From Arcobacteraceae bacterium (lineage in GTDB: Bacteria > Campylobacterota > Campylobacteria > Campylobacterales > Arcobacteraceae), in assembly GCA_028687375.1 (NCBI GenBank), contig JAQUAG010000009.1, positions 1-64,000 on the forward strand: a stretch of 64,000 nt of DNA, written 5' to 3'. This document shows positions 38,720-48,206 of the stretch, piece by piece. A model generated the notes under the pieces. The model ran no database searches. It was given only the letters and a program-made list of their open reading frames with translations, and was not told the origin of the DNA. Position 1 is the stretch's first letter, and each line of letters opens with the position of its first letter. Position numbers and translations under genes: made by a program.

Positions 38720-39717
38720 TTAAATTGTCCTAATAATCTTATATCACTCTCAAAAAGGCTTCTTAAATCCCCTATTTTATGTATTAACATAGCAAATCTC
38801 TCTACACCTAACCCAAAAGCATATCCACTTACATTTTTGTATCCAACAGCTTCAAACACATTTATATCAACTATTCCACATCCAAGTACTTCAAGCCAAC
38901 CTGTCCCTGAACATACTCTACATCCTTTTCCTTTGCAAAAAACACAAGAGATATCAACTTCACTTGATGGCTCTGTAAATGGGAAAAATGAAGGTCTAAA
39001 TCTTACCTCTACATCACCAAACATATGTTTTAAAAATTCAACCATCACATATTTAAGATTTGCGAATGATATTTCACCCTCACCTGCAACAACCAATCCT
39101 TCAACTTGATGGAACATTGGAGTATGAGTAAGATCAAAATCTTTTCTAAAAACACTTCCAGGTGCTATCATTCGTATAGGTGGTTTTTGTGCTAACATTG
39201 TTCGTATTTGTACAGGACTTGTATGCGTTCTTAATACTTTTCCATCTTTTGTATAAAATGTATCTTGCATATCTCGTGCTGGATGGTATGCTGGCAAATT
39301 TAGAGCTTCAAAATTATAAAAATCATCTTCCACTAAAGGTCCATCTTCAACACTAAAATTAAGATTTTGGAAATATGTAATGATTCTATCCATTGTAAAT
39401 TGTACAGGATGTGCTGCACCTATTTGAGGATTTGCTACAAATTTTGTAACATCTATTTTTTCACTTTTCAATTGTTTATCAAGTGCATCAACCATAAGAA
39501 TTGTTTTTTTATTTTCTAACGCTTCTGTGAGGCTTATTTTTGCTTCATTTAAATGTTTTGCAAACTCTTTTTTCTCTTCATTTGGAACTTCTTTCATTTT
39601 TGCAAACTCTAAAGTCAAATAACCCTTTTTCCCAAAAATATCAATTCTAAGATTTTCTAACTCTTCTAGGGATTTTATAGTATCAATTTTTTCCAACCAA
39701 TTTGTATTCAAGTACAC
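38716..39717 (-). CDS. pheS: Phenylalanine-tRNA ligase alpha subunit
   Basis: This 333-residue class II aminoacyl-tRNA synthetase subunit has an N-terminal coiled coil (about 1-90) and the catalytic core [53 protein letters not shown] (motif 2 region), FHQVEGLVV and [20 protein letters not shown] (motif 3, [12 protein letters not shown]). It charges tRNA-Phe together with PheT. A four-cysteine insertion ([19 protein letters not shown]) looks like a zinc ribbon. It starts the pheST-aroA-ispH-kinase operon. Confidence 0.97.
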   Translation of the reverse strand: MYLNTNWLEKIDTIKSLEELENLRIDIFGKKGYLTLEFAKMKEVPNEEKKEFAKHLNEAKISLTEALENKKTILMVDALDKQLKSEKIDVTKFVANPQIGAAHPVQFTMDRIITYFQNLNFSVEDGPLVEDDFYNFEALNLPAYHPARDMQDTFYTKDGKVLRTHTSPVQIRTMLAQKPPIRMIAPGSVFRKDFDLTHTPMFHQVEGLVVAGEGEISFANLKYVMVEFLKHMFGDVEVRFRPSFFPFTEPSSEVDISCVFCKGKGCRVCSGTGWLEVLGCGIVDINVFEAVGYKNVSGYAFGLGVERFAMLIHKIGDLRSLFESDIRLLGQFK

Positions 39718-39822
39718 TCCTAATTATCACTTCGTAAGCTTTAATAATCGGGGATTATACTTTAAAATTAATTATACTTTGGTTATACTAGCATCACTTA
39801 ATTTGATAATGGAGATAAAAAT

Positions 39823-40149
39823 ATGTGTATATTTTGTAAAATACTAAAAGGTGAAATACCTAATAAAACTATCCTAGAGGATGAAAACTTTTTGGCTTTT
39901 GAAGATATTAATCCCCAAGCAAAAATTCATATTTTAATAATACCTAAAATACATATCGATAGCTTTGATGTGATGGCACCAAAAATTATGGGAGAGATGA
40001 CATCATTTATCCAAAAAGTAGCTTCTATAGTAGATGTTAAAAATGATGGCTATAGACTTATCACAAATATTGGAAATAACGGTGGACAAGAGGTCAAACA
40101 CATCCACTTTCATCTTTTAGGTGGAGAGAAATTAGGAACCATTCTATAA
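39823..40149 (+). CDS. HIT-family nucleotide-binding protein
   Basis: This 108-residue protein has CIFCKILKGEIPNKTILEDE at its start and the histidine triad HIHFHLLGG near its end, as in Hint/PKCI-type phosphoramidases acting on AMP-linked substrates. The two cysteines in the CIFCK element, with a histidine, may bind zinc. The length is typical. It is the only plus-strand gene in this stretch, divergent from pheS and convergent with accA. Confidence 0.93.
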   Translation: MCIFCKILKGEIPNKTILEDENFLAFEDINPQAKIHILIIPKIHIDSFDVMAPKIMGEMTSFIQKVASIVDVKNDGYRLITNIGNNGGQEVKHIHFHLLGGEKLGTIL

Positions 40150-40165
40150 AAGAACTTCTAAAATA

Positions 40166-40198
40166 AAAAAGGTGGATAAAATACTTATCCACCTTTTT
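40166..40198. terminator. Bidirectional terminator between the HIT gene and accA
   Basis: A perfect 14-bp stem AAAAAGGTGGATAA (40166-40179) with TTATCCACCTTTTT (40185-40198) and a 5-nt loop sits between two convergent stops. A/T runs on both sides let it end transcription in either direction. Confidence 0.88.
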
Positions 40199-40219
40199 GT
40201 ATTTAATTTAAAATATAAG

Positions 40220-41155
40220 TTATGAAGCAAAACTTCCTAAAGACATCAATCTTGCATATCTAGCAGCATATCTTTCTTCATCAGATAATTTACTCACTTC
40301 AACAACTTTAGTTAAAAAATATTCCCCCAAAGCTTTTATTGCTTGTTCTTTTTCTCTGTGAGCACCAATCATTGGCTCATCGATAATATCATCTATTAAG
40401 TTACAATCTTTCAAGTCATTTGCTGTAATTTTAAGTGCATTTGTTGCTGTTTCAACCATCGATTGATCTTTCCATAAAATAGAAGCACAACCTTCAGGTG
40501 ATATAACACTATAAACACTATATCTCATCATCGCTAATCTATCCCCAATTGAGATAGCTAAAGCTCCACCGCTTCCACCTTCACCAATAACAACTGATAT
40601 GATTACAGTATTTGTATCACTAAGTTCAAATAAATTTCTAGCAATCGCTTCACTTTGACTTCTCTCTTCAGCACCAATACCTGGATATGCACCTGGTGTA
40701 TCTACTAAAAATAAAATTGGAATTTGAAATTTTTCTGCTAACTTAACAGCTCGGAGTGCTTTTCTGTACCCTTCAGGATTTGGCATACCAAAATTTCTTT
40801 TGATTTTATTTTTTACACCTCTACCTTTTTGTTCACCTATCACAACACATTTTTGTGTTCCAATATATCCAATAAAACATACAATTGCTTGATCATCTGC
40901 TAAATGTCTATCCCCATGAATCTCATAAGGATCAACCATCAATCCTCTAATATAATCTAAAGCATAAGGACGATCAGGATGACGTGCAAGTTTTAATTTT
41001 TGAAAGTCTGTAAGATTTGAATATGTTCGTTCAATTTCTTGAGCTAATTTTTTTTCTAAAATAGTAACCGCATACTCATCAGCCTTTGTTTTGGCAACTA
41101 TAATTTCATCTTCAATCTGTTTTATGCTCTCTTCAAAATCTAAATATATTGCCAT
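40220..41155 (-). CDS. accA: Acetyl-CoA carboxylase carboxyltransferase subunit alpha
   Basis: This 311-residue protein shows family segments [60 protein letters not shown] and [40 protein letters not shown] and [15 protein letters not shown] (the [10 protein letters not shown] motif) follow. It transfers carboxyl from carboxybiotin to acetyl-CoA together with AccD. It is the last gene of the fabG-acpP-fabF-accA run, 11 bp after fabF. Confidence 0.97.
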   Translation of the reverse strand: MAIYLDFEESIKQIEDEIIVAKTKADEYAVTILEKKLAQEIERTYSNLTDFQKLKLARHPDRPYALDYIRGLMVDPYEIHGDRHLADDQAIVCFIGYIGTQKCVVIGEQKGRGVKNKIKRNFGMPNPEGYRKALRAVKLAEKFQIPILFLVDTPGAYPGIGAEERSQSEAIARNLFELSDTNTVIISVVIGEGGSGGALAISIGDRLAMMRYSVYSVISPEGCASILWKDQSMVETATNALKITANDLKDCNLIDDIIDEPMIGAHREKEQAIKALGEYFLTKVVEVSKLSDEERYAARYARLMSLGSFAS

Positions 41156-41166
41156 CTAACTACCTA

Positions 41167-42420
41167 TTACTTCTCATATTTTTTCATAATTACAACACCA
41201 TTTGTTCCACCAAAACCAAATGAATTACTCATAACTATATTAAGTTCAGCTTTTCTAGCAACATTTGGAACATAATCAAGATCACAATTCTCATCTGATT
41301 CTATTTGATTAATAGTCGGAGGGATAATCCCTTGCTCCATAGCTTTTATAGAAATAATTGCTTCTAATGCTCCAGCGGCTCCTAAACAATGTCCAATTTG
41401 ACCTTTTGTTGAAGTTACAGGTGGGCAGTTAAAAGCTCCACCAAATAACTCTTTTAAAGCTGCTGTTTCATTTTTATCATTAACTGGTGTACTTGTCCCA
41501 TGTGCATTTACATAGTCAATTTTTAATTCTCCACCATTATTTCTTTTAGCCATAGCATAAGCAGCTTTCATAGCTCTAAGAGGTCCATCCATAGTTGGTG
41601 TTGTGATATGATTTGCATCACCACTTTCACCAAATCCTATAACCTCAGCATAAATTTTAGCACCTCGTTCAAGTGCAGATTCTAATGTTTCTAATACAAG
41701 TGCACCAGCACCCTCACCCATTACAAATCCATCTCTATTTTTATCAAATGGTCTTGAAGCAGTTTTTGGATCATCATTTCTTGTACTTAATGCTTTCATT
41801 GCAGCAAATCCACCAACACCAGCACCACAAATAGCACTTTCAGCTCCAACAACCAACATTTTATCTGCTCCACCTAATGCAATAGTTTTATATGCATCAG
41901 CTATCGCATGAGTTCCAGCTGCACAAGCTGTAACAGCTGAAATATTTGGTCCTTTTAAATTATGTTGAATAGTTATAAACCCACCAAGCATATTTACAAG
42001 CGCTGATGGGATAAAAAATGGAGAAATTTTTCCTGGTCCTCTTGTATCACAAATTACAGAATTCTTTTCAATATTAGAAAGTCCACCTATCCCAGAAGCT
42101 GCAACTATTCCGAAACTATCAGCGATATCATCACTTACTTTATTGTCAGTTACAACTCCAGCATCACTCATAGCCTCTTGTGCTGCATGAATACCAAGAT
42201 GAATAAATCTATCTGCTTTTTTAGATTCTTTTTTACCTAAGATAGCATCAACATCGAAATTTTTAACTTCCCCAGCAATTTGTGCACCAAAAGCTGATGC
42301 ATCAAAAAGAGTTATCGTATCGATCCCACATTCACCATTTACTATAGCTTTAAAAGATTCTTCTACATTTGACCCTAGTGAATTTATCATTCCTAAACCA
42401 GTTACTACTACTCTTTTCAT
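41167..42420 (-). CDS. fabF: 3-oxoacyl-ACP synthase II
   Basis: I take the ATG at 42418-42420 (MKRVVVTGLGMINSLG). The upstream GTG at 42432 directly touches the GGAG ribosome site, so it cannot start translation well. The enzyme has the active-site cysteine in SAVTACAAGTHAIADAYK and histidines in YVNAHGTSTPVNDKNE and TKGQIGHCLGAAG, with GFGGTNG at the end. It condenses malonyl-ACP with acyl-ACP in fatty-acid elongation. The length is that of the KAS II family. It is 11 bp before accA. Confidence 0.96.
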   Translation of the reverse strand: MKRVVVTGLGMINSLGSNVEESFKAIVNGECGIDTITLFDASAFGAQIAGEVKNFDVDAILGKKESKKADRFIHLGIHAAQEAMSDAGVVTDNKVSDDIADSFGIVAASGIGGLSNIEKNSVICDTRGPGKISPFFIPSALVNMLGGFITIQHNLKGPNISAVTACAAGTHAIADAYKTIALGGADKMLVVGAESAICGAGVGGFAAMKALSTRNDDPKTASRPFDKNRDGFVMGEGAGALVLETLESALERGAKIYAEVIGFGESGDANHITTPTMDGPLRAMKAAYAMAKRNNGGELKIDYVNAHGTSTPVNDKNETAALKELFGGAFNCPPVTSTKGQIGHCLGAAGALEAIISIKAMEQGIIPPTINQIESDENCDLDYVPNVARKAELNIVMSNSFGFGGTNGVVIMKKYEK

Positions 42421-42514
42421 TATTATCAACACTCCATTTTTATATGTATTTTTTATAAATTACCAAAATATTAAACATAAAACTTTAGTAATTTATTGAG
42501 ATATTTGAAATACA

Positions 42515-42530
42515 GAAGCAAAAGCTTCTA
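42515..42530 (-). other. Small hairpin between acpP and fabF
   Basis: AGAAGC (42515-42520) and GCTTCT (42525-42530) pair around an AAAA loop in the gap between acpP and fabF. On the minus transcript it could be a processing or partial stop site that raises acpP over fabF. This is inference from structure only. Confidence 0.35.
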
Positions 42531-42541
42531 TATTGTTAGAA

Positions 42542-42766
42542 TTATTTGTGTTCTTTGATGTAATTTAATGCATCAGCAACAGTTAATATTTTTTCAGCAC
42601 TTTCATCTGGAATTTCAATATCAAATTCCTCTTCTAATGCCATTACAAGCTCAACAACATCTAACGAATCAGCACCTAAATCTTCAATAAATTTTGAATC
42701 TTCTTTTATATTCGCGATATCACAATCTAATTGCTCAGCTACTACTGCTTTAATTTTTTCTAACAT
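42542..42766 (-). CDS. acpP: Acyl carrier protein
   Basis: This 74-residue acidic protein contains the phosphopantetheine attachment serine, Ser34 in [29 protein letters not shown] precedes it and [20 protein letters not shown] follows. It carries acyl chains through fatty-acid synthesis and is loaded by AcpS, whose gene is at 58855-59208. It lies 63 bp after fabG, with an AAAGG-rich leader just before the start. Confidence 0.97.
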   Translation of the reverse strand: MLEKIKAVVAEQLDCDIANIKEDSKFIEDLGADSLDVVELVMALEEEFDIEIPDESAEKILTVADALNYIKEHK

Positions 42767-42829
42767 TTTTTTTCCTTTTTTAAATAAGTTTCACAAAATT
42801 ATACCAAATATACTTAAAATTTACCAAAA

Positions 42830-43573
42830 TTATGTATAAAGTCCACCATTTACCTTTAAAATCTCCCCAGTAATGTAGCTAGAATGGTCACTTAAAAGGA
42901 ATGCAACAGCATCTGCAACCTCTTTTGCTTCACCAAATCTACCAAGCGGAATATTCTTTTCGTAATTTTCTTTCACTTCAGGTTTTAGCTCATCTGTCAT
43001 ATCAGTTCTTATAAATCCAGGTGTTACTGCATTAAATCTAATCCCTCTTGCACTCCCTTCTTTTGCAAAAGCTTTTGTCATTGTATTAACTCCACCTTTT
43101 GAAGCTGAATAATTTGTTTGTCCAGGATTTCCCATCTCTCCAACTATTGAAGAGATATTTACAACTGAACCAAATTTTTTCTTAGACATTGTTTTAAGTG
43201 CATCTCTACACCCAATAAATGCTGATTTTAAATTTGCATTAATAACATCATCAAAATCTTCAACAGACATTCTAATAGCCAATTTATCTTTTGTAATTCC
43301 AGCATTATTTACAAGGTATGAAAGTCCACCATCACTTTCAACTATAGTTTTAATCATCTCTGCCCAATCAGATTCAATTGAAACATCACCTTTAACGACA
43401 GCTGCATCCCCACCTTCTGCTTCAATAGCATCTTTAACAGCATCTGCAAGTTCTGGTTTACTTCTATAATTTATCCAAACTTTTAATCCATAAGTTGCTA
43501 ATACTTTTGCAACTTCAGCACCAATCCCTTTACTTGCACCTGTTACTAATACGTTTTTTCCACTAAATTTCAT
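42830..43573 (-). CDS. fabG: 3-oxoacyl-ACP reductase
   Basis: This 247-residue SDR enzyme has the NADP motif VTGASKGIG at 10-18, NNAG at 89-92, the catalytic serine pair near 141-142 (INISSIVGEMGNPGQ-type context VVNISSIVGEMG), Tyr155 and Lys159 (NYSASKGG). It ends with GEILKVNGGLYT, normal for FabG. It reduces beta-ketoacyl-ACP. It follows the putrescine genes on the same strand by 15 bp, so fatty-acid and polyamine genes may share a transcript. Confidence 0.96.
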   Translation of the reverse strand: MKFSGKNVLVTGASKGIGAEVAKVLATYGLKVWINYRSKPELADAVKDAIEAEGGDAAVVKGDVSIESDWAEMIKTIVESDGGLSYLVNNAGITKDKLAIRMSVEDFDDVINANLKSAFIGCRDALKTMSKKKFGSVVNISSIVGEMGNPGQTNYSASKGGVNTMTKAFAKEGSARGIRFNAVTPGFIRTDMTDELKPEVKENYEKNIPLGRFGEAKEVADAVAFLLSDHSSYITGEILKVNGGLYT

Positions 43574-43588
43574 TCTGCATTCTCCTTT

Positions 43589-44461
43589 TTAATCAATATA
43601 TCTTTTTGTTAAATCACCATAATTTTCGATTCTTCTATCTCTTAAAAATGGCCACCATCTTCTTACATTTTCACTTCGTTTCATATCAAGTTCACAATAA
43701 AGAATCTCCTCTTTATCTTCACTTCCTTTAGCAAGCAGTTCCCCTTGTGGTCCAAAAATAAAACTATTTCCCCAAAATCTAGTTCCCGCCATAACATTTG
43801 CGTCATCATGTTCAAATCCAACTCGATTTACAGTAAGCACAGGAAGTCCATTTGCAACACTATGACCTCTTTGCACTGCTATCCAAGCTTCAAGTTGTCT
43901 TTGTTTTTCTGCTTCCTCATCTGCTTCAAACCAACCAATTGCGGTTGGGTATATCAACATATCAGCACCTTTAAGTGCCATAAGACGAGCTGCTTCTGGA
44001 TACCATTGATCCCAACAAACCAAAACTCCAAGCTTACCAACACTTGTTTGTATTGGTTCAAATCCAAGATCTCCAGGGGTAAAATAAAACTTTTCATAAT
44101 ATCCAGGATCATCAGGGATGTGCATTTTTCTATATTTTCCAGCTATACTTCCATCTTTTTCAAATACAACAGCAGTATTATGATAAATCCCAGCTGCTCT
44201 TTTTTCAAACAGTGAAGTAACTAAAACCACACTATTTTTTTTAGCTACTTCACTCCAAAATTTTATATCATCTTCCCAAGAGAGTGCTAAATCAAAAGCA
44301 TCTACACTCTCATTTTGACAAAAATAATAGGTTTGATGTAACTCTTGTAAAACTACAAGTTTACTTCCACTAAGACTCGCTTCCTCTATCAAAGAGACTG
44401 TTTTTTCAATCGTTTCCTCTTTTGTACCATAATATTTTTGTTGAATTAATGCTACTTTCAA
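43589..44461 (-). CDS. aguB: N-carbamoylputrescine amidase
   Basis: This 290-residue nitrilase-superfamily enzyme has the catalytic triad context: Glu in VVLQELHQTYYF (about 40), Lys in YRKMHIPDDPGYYEKFYFTP and Cys in GVLVCWDQWYPEAARLMALK. NGLPVLTVNRVGFE and FWGNSFIFGPQGELLAKGSE complete it. It hydrolyses N-carbamoylputrescine to putrescine, ammonia and CO2. The partner aguA is directly upstream by 11 bp, so this is the agmatine route to putrescine. Confidence 0.95.
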   Translation of the reverse strand: MKVALIQQKYYGTKEETIEKTVSLIEEASLSGSKLVVLQELHQTYYFCQNESVDAFDLALSWEDDIKFWSEVAKKNSVVLVTSLFEKRAAGIYHNTAVVFEKDGSIAGKYRKMHIPDDPGYYEKFYFTPGDLGFEPIQTSVGKLGVLVCWDQWYPEAARLMALKGADMLIYPTAIGWFEADEEAEKQRQLEAWIAVQRGHSVANGLPVLTVNRVGFEHDDANVMAGTRFWGNSFIFGPQGELLAKGSEDKEEILYCELDMKRSENVRRWWPFLRDRRIENYGDLTKRYID

Positions 44462-44472
44462 ATAAAACTCCT

Positions 44473-45495
44473 TTATTTACTAATTTTTGGCTTTGGATAT
44501 TGCATCGTTACACAATGTAAACTTCCATGTTGTCTAATAAGTGTTGAACAATCTATCCCTATAATATCTCTTTTTGGAAACGCTTTTTTAAATATTTCAA
44601 GTGCAAGTTCATCATTTTTATCATTATAAGTTGGCACTAAAACAGCTCCATTGATGATAAGAAAATTGGCATAAGTAGCAGGAAGTTTATCCTCCCCATC
44701 ATATTTTGCTTCAATATGAGGAAGTCCTATAAGATTATATTTTTTACCATGAAGATTTGTAAAAGTTTTAAGTTCTTTCTCCATAAATTTAAGCTGTTCA
44801 TAGTTGGAATCATTTTCATCATCACACATTTGGTACATAATAGTATCATTTGAAATAAGTCTTGCAATAGTATCAATATGACTATCTGTGTCATCACCCT
44901 CTAAAGCTCCACTATTTAGCCATAAAACTTTTTTTGCTCCAAGATACTCCATGATTTTAAGTTCAATTTGTTTTTGAGTAAATCTTGGATTTCTATTTTT
45001 TTCCATCAAACATTCAGTCGTAGTAAGGATAACTCCTTCCCCATCACTCTCAATACTTCCACCTTCTAAAACAAAAGGGATAGATTTGTGTTTATAACTT
45101 GTTAGAAGCCCTTTATGTTTAAGTTGCATAGTGATTAAATCATCTTTTTTGTAAGCAAATTTTTTACCCCAAGCGTTGTATTTAAAATCAAGCACGCAAG
45201 AAACTCCATCAACCTCAACAGTAATCCCACCGAAATCTCTACTCCAAGTATCATCACTATCAATTTTAACAAATATTAGATTTTTTTTGCTAGGAAAAAG
45301 TGATTTTACAAACGTAATATTTTTGGCAACTATCAAACATTTTTGGTATTTTCGTACAGCATTTGCAATATTTACAAAATTTTCTATTGCATCATCTAAA
45401 TACTCACTCCAATCTGTTTGCGCATGTGGAAAAGTAAGTTGAACAAACTCTTGTTGTTCCCATTCAGCAGGTAATCGTATCGCATTATTATTCAT
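44473..45495 (-). CDS. aguA: Agmatine deiminase
   Basis: This 340-residue protein of the peptidylarginine-deiminase family has LPAEWEQQEFVQLTFPHAQT then DWSEYLDDA, DDTWSRDFGGITVEVDG, VLEGGSIESDGEGVILTTTE and SGALEGDDTDSHIDTIARLI. The catalytic cysteine is in QHGSLHCVTMQYP at the C-terminus. It converts agmatine to N-carbamoylputrescine. It follows queE by 2 bp. Confidence 0.95.
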   Translation of the reverse strand: MNNNAIRLPAEWEQQEFVQLTFPHAQTDWSEYLDDAIENFVNIANAVRKYQKCLIVAKNITFVKSLFPSKKNLIFVKIDSDDTWSRDFGGITVEVDGVSCVLDFKYNAWGKKFAYKKDDLITMQLKHKGLLTSYKHKSIPFVLEGGSIESDGEGVILTTTECLMEKNRNPRFTQKQIELKIMEYLGAKKVLWLNSGALEGDDTDSHIDTIARLISNDTIMYQMCDDENDSNYEQLKFMEKELKTFTNLHGKKYNLIGLPHIEAKYDGEDKLPATYANFLIINGAVLVPTYNDKNDELALEIFKKAFPKRDIIGIDCSTLIRQHGSLHCVTMQYPKPKISK

Positions 45496-45497
45496 AA

Positions 45498-46250
45498 TTA
45501 AACTCCTCTTTTATTATTCCAAACTCTAATATGAAGCCTATCTGAGTATTTAAACCCTTTATTAATTGCAAGTTCTATCACACTCAAACTATTTTTATCT
45601 ATCATATCAGCTGTATCGCCAAGTGGCATAAGATAAACTTCACAAGGTGGTATTTGCACCAAAATATCATCAATCTCTTTTGTAGCTTCTTCTAAAGATT
45701 CCCCACTTACCACAAATTTCAAATAACTCTCATCGACAAAATTTATAATATTTGTAAGGGTTCTAATATTTACCCTTTTACTTAAATGTTCACCACTATT
45801 ACTAAGCTTAACGCTCATAGAAAAAAGCAATTTCTTTTGCCAATCTTCTTTTAAATCTATATCAATACTTCCATTTGTTTCAATTGTAAGATGATATCCA
45901 GCTTCTATATAGTGTTTCATAAACTTTTGAAACTCTTCATCTTTCCAGTATAAAAGTGGCTCACCACCTGTTAAAACAATATCCACTTTATAATTTGGAA
46001 GCAACTTATCAACTTCCGCTATCAAAGACTCTGCAGTTGTATATTTTTGCCACTCATCTCTAAAAGCGATATCACTTGCATAAAAACTATCACAACTACA
46101 TTTTTTGATTCCACTTGGGGTTTCATACTCCACTTCAAAACCAGCACAAGTCATATTGCACTTTCCAAATCTCACAAAAACACTAGGAAAGCCTACTTTT
46201 TTCCCTTCTCCTTGGATAGTTGGTCCAAAGATTTCATTCACTTCAAGCAT
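45498..46250 (-). CDS. queE: 7-carboxy-7-deazaguanine synthase
   Basis: I start at the ATG giving MLEVNEIFGPTIQGEGKKVG, which keeps only an 8-bp overlap with queD. The TTG at 46280 would extend 10 residues into it. The radical-SAM protein has VFVRFGKCNMTCAGFEVEYE with Cys31 and Cys35, then Cys51 and Cys53 in KKCSCDS, and the SAM-binding TGGEPLLYWKDEEF. The family normally uses CX3CX2C, and here the third cysteine is about 15 residues further on. It makes 7-carboxy-7-deazaguanine in queuosine synthesis. Confidence 0.9.
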   Translation of the reverse strand: MLEVNEIFGPTIQGEGKKVGFPSVFVRFGKCNMTCAGFEVEYETPSGIKKCSCDSFYASDIAFRDEWQKYTTAESLIAEVDKLLPNYKVDIVLTGGEPLLYWKDEEFQKFMKHYIEAGYHLTIETNGSIDIDLKEDWQKKLLFSMSVKLSNSGEHLSKRVNIRTLTNIINFVDESYLKFVVSGESLEEATKEIDDILVQIPPCEVYLMPLGDTADMIDKNSLSVIELAINKGFKYSDRLHIRVWNNKRGV

Positions 46251-46779
46251 AGACTGTACTTCTACTTTTTGGAGTTTCAAAATACTCTAAATGGGAAACT
46301 GTCACACCAATTTTTGCCATCTTTTTTTGGACAATTTTCAAAAGCCAAGCAGATAAATTTTCACTCGTAGGGACAAAATCAACGATAATATACCCCTCAT
46401 ATAGTTCTTGTATATGCAAAGGTTCCCCTTCCAAAATACTCAAATCGGGTATCATAAAATCTTGCTCCATCGTATGAAAAACTTTATTGTCTTTGTAGTG
46501 AGGAAGAAGTGTATCAAAAAGTGGGTCATTGATATCTATAATAAATTTATGATCAATCGTATCATCTAAAAATTTTTTAAACCAATTAAGATGTTTAAAG
46601 TCAGTTACCATCCCATTATGAAGTTTATCACTTTCAAGATGGACGATGATTTTTCCTTGATGCCCATGCAGATGACGACACATCAAGCAATCATCAAGTG
46701 CATATTCTTTATTTAACTCCTGCGACCAAACACGATGCCCATAACAAAAGTCAAATTGTTTACTTATATTCCATTTCAT
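46243..46779 (-). CDS. queD: 6-carboxytetrahydropterin synthase
   Basis: This 178-residue protein has the zinc histidines His15 (FCYGHRVWS) and His38/His40 (RHLHGHQGKI) with the catalytic cysteine at 34, and the MVTDFKHLNWFKKFLDDTID then HKFIID segment, where the second histidine acts in catalysis. FVPTSENLSAWLLKIVQKKM is the late helix, and LEYFETPKSRSTVY ends the protein. It turns 7,8-dihydroneopterin triphosphate into CPH4, which QueE uses. It is longer than E. coli QueD, as usual in this phylum. Confidence 0.94.
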   Translation of the reverse strand: MKWNISKQFDFCYGHRVWSQELNKEYALDDCLMCRHLHGHQGKIIVHLESDKLHNGMVTDFKHLNWFKKFLDDTIDHKFIIDINDPLFDTLLPHYKDNKVFHTMEQDFMIPDLSILEGEPLHIQELYEGYIIVDFVPTSENLSAWLLKIVQKKMAKIGVTVSHLEYFETPKSRSTVYA

Positions 46780-46808
46780 ATGTAGATTTTAACATACTCT
46801 TTATAAAA

Positions 46809-48206
46809 CTACAGGGTTTGGACTGGAGTAGAAAATAATATCTCAAAAGTTGATCCCTCATTTTCGACACTTTGGATATTTAATTTAAAATTATGCTGAG
46901 CAACAATATTTGATACAAGTGACAGTCCAACACCTAAAGAGTTATTCCAACCATTTGTTGAAACTCTATAAAACTTCTTAGTTATATTTTCTATATCTTT
47001 TTTATTTATCCCTATCCCATTATCAGTAACACTCATTTTTTCGTATGTAAGTTTTACATACACTCTATCTTGAGAATATTTTAGAGCATTTTCAATTAGA
47101 TTGATAACAGCAACACCAAAAAGTGTCTCGTCAACCTCTTTAATAATATCATCACCCTCAAACAATATCTCTCTATTTGGGTAAGCCTCTTTTACATCTT
47201 CAATTTGACTTTGGATAAGAACTTTTAGATTTGTTGATTTCGTTTTATTATCCATTTTCCCATCTTCAAGTCTTATAGAAAGTCTTAATCTATCTATCAT
47301 TGTTGTCATTTTTTTTGCATTTGTTGCGATTTTTTCTAAAAATTTATCTCTTATTTGTTGATTGATATCTTTATCTCCAAGCAATGTTTGAGTATATCCA
47401 CTAATAACCGCTATTGGATTTTTAAATTCGTGACTAATGGCACTGATAATATCATCTTTTTGTCGATTTGAAAGTTTTAGTTTTGCTGTATATTTTGCTT
47501 TTTGTTTATCTTTTTTTGAAAGAGAATCTGAAACATTTGTAAGAAGTTTTGTTATCTTACCAAACTCCAAAGAGTATTTTGAATCGATTATCTCTGCTCT
47601 TTTTTGTTTTGTTAAATTCTTTAAAAATTCTAAAATAAGTGTTATTTCATACTCTATATTTTTACTTATTTTCAATGTGACCAAGAGAGCTAATGCTATA
47701 AAAATAAAAAATACAGCTCCAACTTTTATCCCCATAGATAAAAATTCACTATCGATTTTTTCTAAATCTCTAGCCATCCTTACATAATATTCCTCATTAT
47801 TGATAATCACTTTTTTTGCAACATACAACAAATCTTTTTTGAGTGTATCACTATATCGAACAGTATATCCATAGTCTTTAAACTTAGATTGGAGAATCTC
47901 AATTCTATGGAGATGATTTTCAAGAAGTGTTTTGTCTTTATCACTTTCAGCGACAACCACCCCAGTTTTATCCACAATTGTGATACGAAGTCCTATAAGT
48001 TTATGTAAGTTTTTTACTTTTTCATCGATATTATCAAGGTTTTGTAAATCTGAACTAAAAATTGTTATATTGTGTAAAAGGTCAATTTTTGTTTGTTCAA
48101 TAAATACCTCTTTGATAGAAAAGTAAAAAACTACCCCTAAAAGGAGGAATAGTCCAAGGAATATAAGGATAAATTTTCTAAAGAAAATGGTATAAAGTTT
48201 TAACAA
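46809..48206 (-). CDS. PhoR-like sensor histidine kinase
   Basis: This 465-residue kinase has TM1 at about 11-30, a periplasmic sensor of about 120 residues (RITIVDKTGVVVAESDKDKT), TM2 near 158-179 and a phospho-acceptor His near 259 in DDIISAISHEFKNPIAVISG. The N-box is GVAVINLIENALKYSQDRVY, with G-boxes VTDNGIGINKKDIENI and GWNNSLGVGLSLVSNIV. It overlaps the response regulator upstream by 7 bp and directly follows the pst-phoU genes, so phosphate control is the likely role. Confidence 0.9.
   Translation of the reverse strand: MLKLYTIFFRKFILIFLGLFLLLGVVFYFSIKEVFIEQTKIDLLHNITIFSSDLQNLDNIDEKVKNLHKLIGLRITIVDKTGVVVAESDKDKTLLENHLHRIEILQSKFKDYGYTVRYSDTLKKDLLYVAKKVIINNEEYYVRMARDLEKIDSEFLSMGIKVGAVFFIFIALALLVTLKISKNIEYEITLILEFLKNLTKQKRAEIIDSKYSLEFGKITKLLTNVSDSLSKKDKQKAKYTAKLKLSNRQKDDIISAISHEFKNPIAVISGYTQTLLGDKDINQQIRDKFLEKIATNAKKMTTMIDRLRLSIRLEDGKMDNKTKSTNLKVLIQSQIEDVKEAYPNREILFEGDDIIKEVDETLFGVAVINLIENALKYSQDRVYVKLTYEKMSVTDNGIGINKKDIENITKKFYRVSTNGWNNSLGVGLSLVSNIVAQHNFKLNIQSVENEGSTFEILFSTPVQTL

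Noticed and set aside
30391-39717. Possible genomic island continuation beyond the tRNA
   Set aside because: The genes right of tRNA-Met are conserved housekeeping genes in the order expected for Campylobacterota, and the att core lies at 30203-30221.
43745-44215. 156-codon open frame antisense to the N-carbamoylputrescine amidase
   Set aside because: It lies wholly inside an intact, conserved gene on the other strand and has cysteine/phenylalanine-rich, low-complexity composition typical of antisense frames.
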